Shown: in pieces, positions 6,325 to 9,168 of the stretch
How positions within the stretch are numbered: the stretch's first letter is position 1
Layout of the letters: each line of letters starts with the position of its first letter
DNA from: Alphaproteobacteria bacterium UBA6544
GTDB lineage: Bacteria; Pseudomonadota; Alphaproteobacteria; UBA8366
DNA: 9,168 bases
Reading direction: 5' to 3'
Assembly: GCA_002434595.1 (NCBI GenBank)
Contig: DJKK01000158.1
Coordinates: forward strand, 1 to 9,168
Position numbers and translations under genes: made by a program
The notes under the pieces: model-generated
Databases searched by the model: none
What the model saw: the letters and a program-made list of their open reading frames with translations, nothing else
Told to the model about the DNA's origin: nothing

Positions 6325-6996
6325 CTAGGGCCGTCCCTTCGCTTCACCGCCCATGCCCGCGATCATCGCTTCCGCCATTGGCCCCTGGGGCGTGATCTCG
6401 AAGACCGTATCAACGCTGGTGTAATCCTGGTACCCCATGCGGGCGAGCGGTCTTAGGCGGGCAGTGTCAATTTTGCCGTCTTCCGTGAAGGCGTCGTCGT
6501 GGATATGGACACCGACGACCTGCCCTACAACGACATGGGTCGTGTTGAGGGGGTCATAGCCCGGCAGTATCAGCGACGTATAAAATTTGCACTCTAAATG
6601 AATTGGAGATTCCGCGACGCGTGGGGGTGCCACCATACGCGATGCTTCCGGCGTCAGGCCGACCGCCGCCATCTCATCTACTTCGGGATCGACAATTTCA
6701 GAGCTGCGGGCGACGGCGTCCCGCAGGTCATGTGTCGCCATGTTGCAGACGAACTCGCCCGTCGCGACGATATTGGCGACGCTGTCCTTCAGCTCGCCTG
6801 CGTGCGTCTTGTGGCTCGCCGAAAACATAACGTAGGGCGGGTCGTAGCCGAGGTTATTGAATTGGCTGTAGGGTGCCAGATTTACACTGCCGGCGCGATC
6901 TATCGAACTGACCCAGCCAATTGGACGCGGCACGACAATCGATTTGTAAGGGTTGTAAGGCAGACCATGATCGTTCTTTTCAGTCTCGTAGAACAT
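6325..6996 (-). CDS. Flavin reductase-like domain protein (FMN-binding split barrel)
   Basis: This is a 223-residue protein read leftwards, from ATG at 6996-6994 to TAG at 6327-6325. An in-frame stop lies a short way upstream with no other ATG or GTG between, so the start is firm although the ribosome binding site is weak. Motifs of the flavin reductase-like (FMN-binding split barrel) family are YNPYKSIVVPRPIGWVSS (14-31), NLAPYSQFNNLGYDPPYVMF (39-58), GEFVCNMATHDL (80-91), VVVGQVVGVHI (156-166) and a C-terminal RLRPLARMGYQDYTSVDTVF (180-199). Relatives either supply reduced flavin to two-component monooxygenases or bind FMN with other roles. The neighbouring luciferase-like remnant suggests it once served that oxygenase (inference). 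The reading frame itself looks undamaged. It is followed convergently by a hairpin-bearing gap and preceded on the same strand, 163 bases away, by the dienelactone hydrolase homologue. Confidence 0.9.
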   Translation of the reverse strand: MFYETEKNDHGLPYNPYKSIVVPRPIGWVSSIDRAGSVNLAPYSQFNNLGYDPPYVMFSASHKTHAGELKDSVANIVATGEFVCNMATHDLRDAVARSSEIVDPEVDEMAAVGLTPEASRMVAPPRVAESPIHLECKFYTSLILPGYDPLNTTHVVVGQVVGVHIHDDAFTEDGKIDTARLRPLARMGYQDYTSVDTVFEITPQGPMAEAMIAGMGGEAKGRP

Positions 6997-7159
6997 ATGT
7001 TGGGCTTTTTGCCTTGATAATTGTTCAGCCTGTTGCGGTGCACCTTAGGGTACGGGCATTAGAATGGCAATCAATGTCCGGACTTTCTAAGTGAAACGAT
7101 AAAGCTCTTGCGAGGATGGGTAATCCGGCGCGGGCATCTGAATGTACATGGTAGCCAAG

Positions 7160-7906
7160 TTAATTCCGCTTCTTCAGGTTCCTTTTCCAGAGAGCAAAGA
7201 TCTCATCCCAAGCCTGCTCCGAAGCCACCGGGTGATAGGGGTCGCGTTCGGAAAACTGGAAGCCGTGTACGGTGTCTTTATAAACTTTCACGGTCGCCTT
7301 GCATTTCGAGCCCTTGAGCGCCTTACGCAGGTTTTTTACGTCCTCATCCGGGACGGCGTGATCGACCTCGGCGAAATTGAACAACATCTCGCCCTTGATG
7401 TCGTCGAGACGAAGATGCGGCGAATCTTCCTTATCGGTTACGATGCCAACGCCGTACATCGACGCGGCTGCGGCAATTCGGGTTGGATAATTCGCTGCTG
7501 CCGCCGTGACGTATTGGCCGCTCATGCAGTGGCCGACGATGCCGATCGGACCGGTCGCACATTGGTCTTGGCCATCCATCCAGGCGATCCACCCGCCGGT
7601 ATCGTCTACCACCATTTGATTGTCGAGATGGTGCATCGCCGCGAAGATCACCGCGGACATACCGTCATTTCGCCGCGGGATGTCGAATCGGCAGGTACCG
7701 AGGCGGTAGTACATGTCCGGCAGAAGGCAAAAATATCCGTTCTTCGCAATCCGCCGGGCCATATTCTCCAACTCGGTCCGATAGCCAGGTGCATCCATGT
7801 AGAAGATGATCCCAGGATAGGTGCCGCCTTCCGCCGGGCAGACGGCGAAGGAGGGGCATTTACCGTATTTCGTGGTGACTTCGACGTATCGCTCGTTGAG
7901 GGCCAT
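7160..7906 (-). CDS. Dienelactone hydrolase-family protein
   Basis: This is a 248-residue alpha/beta hydrolase read leftwards. It starts at ATG 7906-7904 behind a GGGGAAAG-like ribosome binding site, and TAA is at 7162-7160. The nucleophile motif is GHCMSG (125-130) with Cys127, rather than the GxSxG of ordinary esterases, which is the signature of dienelactone hydrolases. Asp182 in NFAEVDHAVP (177-186) and His214 in VHGF (213-216) complete the Cys-His-Asp triad at family-like spacing. YPGIIFYMDAPGYR (30-43) begins the core, and SERDPYHPVASEQAWD (219-234) is the usual tail region. Characterised relatives open enol-lactones such as dienelactone in modified ortho-cleavage of chlorocatechols. 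Many homologues in other catabolic clusters act on unknown lactones or esters, so the specific clcD/tfdE role is not claimed. It is divergent from the acyl-CoA dehydrogenase gene and could share control with it; the flavin reductase gene lies downstream on the same strand. Confidence 0.92.
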   Translation of the reverse strand: MALNERYVEVTTKYGKCPSFAVCPAEGGTYPGIIFYMDAPGYRTELENMARRIAKNGYFCLLPDMYYRLGTCRFDIPRRNDGMSAVIFAAMHHLDNQMVVDDTGGWIAWMDGQDQCATGPIGIVGHCMSGQYVTAAAANYPTRIAAAASMYGVGIVTDKEDSPHLRLDDIKGEMLFNFAEVDHAVPDEDVKNLRKALKGSKCKATVKVYKDTVHGFQFSERDPYHPVASEQAWDEIFALWKRNLKKRN

Positions 7907-7931
7907 GCTTCTTTCCCCGGAGTGGATGGAT

Positions 7932-7957
7932 ATTCGAATTGTTAGGAAATGACCTAA
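7932..7957. promoter_or_regulatory. Palindromes in the divergent promoter region, possible operator
   Basis: ATTCGAAT (7932-7939) is a perfect 8-bp palindrome. TTAGG (7942-7946) and CCTAA (7953-7957) form an inverted repeat with a 6-base spacer. Both sit between two divergent catabolic genes, where a dimeric regulator would be expected to bind. No regulator gene is visible, and short palindromes are common by chance. Confidence 0.25.
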
Positions 7958-8042
7958 GTGAGGGTGCCAACGTGACCACTCTCTTCATCTTGCTGCGCGG
8001 ATTGCCTCTTCTACATCCGTTGCTGATTCGAACTCGCCGTTC

Positions 8043-8048
8043 AGGAGG
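8043..8048 (+). promoter_or_regulatory. Strong ribosome binding site fixing a GTG start at 8054
   Basis: A perfect AGGAGG lies 5 bases before GTG 8054. This decides the acyl-CoA dehydrogenase start against the in-frame ATG at 8093, which would remove conserved N-terminal sequence. Confidence 0.8.
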
Positions 8049-8053
8049 CCGCT

Positions 8054-9168
8054 GTGCCATATAAGTCTTTCGGCTTCACCGACCATCAACTCATGATCCG
8101 GGACACCATCATCAGACTGATGGAGCGCGAACTGCCGCCCGAGAAAATCGAGGCGTTGGAAAAAGCGTCGGCTTACCCGGAAGAGGCCTTCGAGGTGCTC
8201 GCGGAGGAGGGGTGGTTGGCGCTGCCCTATGCCGAAGAACTTGGCGGCGCGGCTGCGAGCTACAAGGATATGGCAGTTTTCATCGAGGCCCTGGCCTATG
8301 TCCATCCGGGTATCACTTCCGCCTATATGACGACGGTGATCTATGGCGGGATGCAGCTCGCTCGCAATGGCAATAACTGGATGCGGTACGAGCTGCTGCC
8401 TGAATTGATTCAAGGACGCCTAAAGATGGCGATTGCTATGTCGGAGCCGTCAGGCGGTTCTGATCTTGCGCAAATTAAGACGCGGGCGGTGCCTGATGGA
8501 GACGATTGGGTGCTCTCGGGCCAGAAGGTCTATATCACCAACGCCCATGTCGCGGACCGCATCGTCGTTGCGGCTAAAACCGATCCGCACGCCGGCCGCC
8601 ACGGCATGTCACTTCTATTGGTCGATACCAAGGCTGCCGGTGTCGAAATTCGTCCGATGGACCCGCTCGGCCGTCGCACTAGCCTGCCGAACGAGATATT
8701 CTTCGATGAGGTCAAGATTGCCGGCCGCGAGGTTATAGGCGAAGTGGGCCAGGGCTGGAAGCTGTTGATGCCGGGCCTCAACCTTGAGCGCCTGCTGCTG
8801 GCGGCGGCGAGTGCGGGCCAGTGCCTCAAGATCGTCGAATTGTCGCGCGACTGGGCTATTGAACGGGAAGCATTCGGCCAAAAGATCACCGAATTCCAGG
8901 CCATCGGCCATAAGTTCGCCGAAATGCAGATGATGACGGAGACGTCTCGTCTTCACACGTTTCACGTCGCCGAGATGCTGGACGCCGGCGAGGACCCGGT
9001 CATGGAGACTGCAATCGCCAAGACGCTATCGACAGAATACAACCTTGCAGTGGCGGACATGGGCATGCAGGTGATGGGGGGCGCCGGCTACATGATGGGC
9101 CCCATCGCGCGGCTCTACGCGGATGCCCGTGTCGGCCCCATCGGCGGCGGTTCCTCGGAGATCATGCG
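8054..9168 (+). CDS. Acyl-CoA dehydrogenase (3' truncated by window edge)
   Basis: The visible part is 371 codons plus two bases from GTG 8054. The family is usually about 380-400 residues, so only the last few codons are missing. The N-terminal helical domain (about 1-122) contains EEGWLALPYAEELGGAAAS (51-69). The middle beta domain has AMSEPSGGSDL (128-138), the flavin/substrate loop, and VLSGQKVYITNAHVAD (153-168). The C-terminal helical domain has REAFGQKITEFQAIGHKFAE (271-290), MGGAGYM (341-347) and GGGSSEI (364-370). The place that carries the catalytic Glu in short- and medium-chain enzymes (the EGTS motif) is Gly here (IGGGSSEI). Glu246 or Glu245-type acid in LNLERLLLA (242-250) matches the alternative base position of isovaleryl-CoA and long-chain dehydrogenases. 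It should oxidise an acyl-CoA to the 2,3-enoyl-CoA with FAD, passing electrons to ETF. It is divergent from the dienelactone hydrolase gene and probably begins another operon to the right. Confidence 0.93.
   Translation, partial: MPYKSFGFTDHQLMIRDTIIRLMERELPPEKIEALEKASAYPEEAFEVLAEEGWLALPYAEELGGAAASYKDMAVFIEALAYVHPGITSAYMTTVIYGGMQLARNGNNWMRYELLPELIQGRLKMAIAMSEPSGGSDLAQIKTRAVPDGDDWVLSGQKVYITNAHVADRIVVAAKTDPHAGRHGMSLLLVDTKAAGVEIRPMDPLGRRTSLPNEIFFDEVKIAGREVIGEVGQGWKLLMPGLNLERLLLAAASAGQCLKIVELSRDWAIEREAFGQKITEFQAIGHKFAEMQMMTETSRLHTFHVAEMLDAGEDPVMETAIAKTLSTEYNLAVADMGMQVMGGAGYMMGPIARLYADARVGPIGGGSSEIM

Noticed and set aside
6598..7017. Plus-strand open frame (139 codons) across the flavin reductase
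   Set aside because: It is antisense to a well-supported flavin reductase-like gene and has no known motif.
7037..7044. GGTGCACC palindrome upstream of the flavin reductase
   Set aside because: It is a single 8-bp palindrome with no second copy or promoter context, which is expected by chance.
7142..7945. Plus-strand open frame (267 codons) across the dienelactone hydrolase region
   Set aside because: It is the antisense shadow of the minus-strand gene, which has a complete Cys-His-Asp triad and a ribosome binding site.

Overview
The window looks like part of a catabolic gene cluster from a bacterium, probably a proteobacterium. The evidence is dense coding on both strands, moderately high GC, strong AGGAGG-type ribosome binding sites with a mix of ATG and GTG starts, and enzymes typical of proteobacterial acyl-CoA, aromatic and terpenoid breakdown. 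An alphaproteobacterium would fit, but nothing here settles the taxonomy. There are no RNA genes, CRISPR arrays, complete insertion sequences or phage genes. No transcriptional regulator or transporter is visible.

Layout, left to right. (1) 3-644 (+) is the C-terminal three quarters of a TauD/TfdA-type Fe(II)/2-oxoglutarate dioxygenase, cut by the window edge. (2) 645-941 is a gap of about 300 bases with a long-range inverted repeat (722-734 with 835-847) and a weak promoter-like box. (3) 942-5589 (+) is a four-gene, apparently operonic run: an SCP2-type thiolase homologue without the thiolase cysteine, a DUF35 partner whose zinc ribbon is mostly lost, a type-B carboxylesterase, and a class III (CaiB/BaiF) CoA-transferase. 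(4) 5649-6182 (+) is the decayed C-terminal part of a luciferase-like flavin monooxygenase. It lacks its N-terminal part and also carries an in-frame TAG where a sense codon is expected; reading resumes in the same frame to a natural end. (5) 6183-6324 is a convergent gap with two hairpins. (6) 6325-6996 (-) is a flavin reductase-like protein. (7) 7160-7906 (-) is a dienelactone hydrolase-family protein. (8) 7907-8053 is a divergent intergenic region with small palindromes. (9) 8054-9168 (+) is an acyl-CoA dehydrogenase that runs off the right edge.

How the genes could work together (inference). The esterase frees a carboxylic acid, the CoA-transferase makes its CoA thioester, and the acyl-CoA dehydrogenase desaturates it. 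After hydration by an enzyme not seen here, the thiolase-like/DUF35 pair would split the beta-hydroxyacyl-CoA by a retro-aldol reaction, as Ltp2 and the ChsH2 DUF35 domain do in steroid side-chain degradation. The dienelactone hydrolase homologue, the dioxygenase and the now broken flavin monooxygenase plus flavin reductase would handle oxygenation and ring or lactone opening. The substrate cannot be named from the sequence.

The most interesting points are the predicted aldolase (tyrosines 301 and 351 in place of thiolase chemistry), its unusual ribbon-poor DUF35 partner, and the apparent recent loss of the monooxygenase while its likely reductase stays intact.
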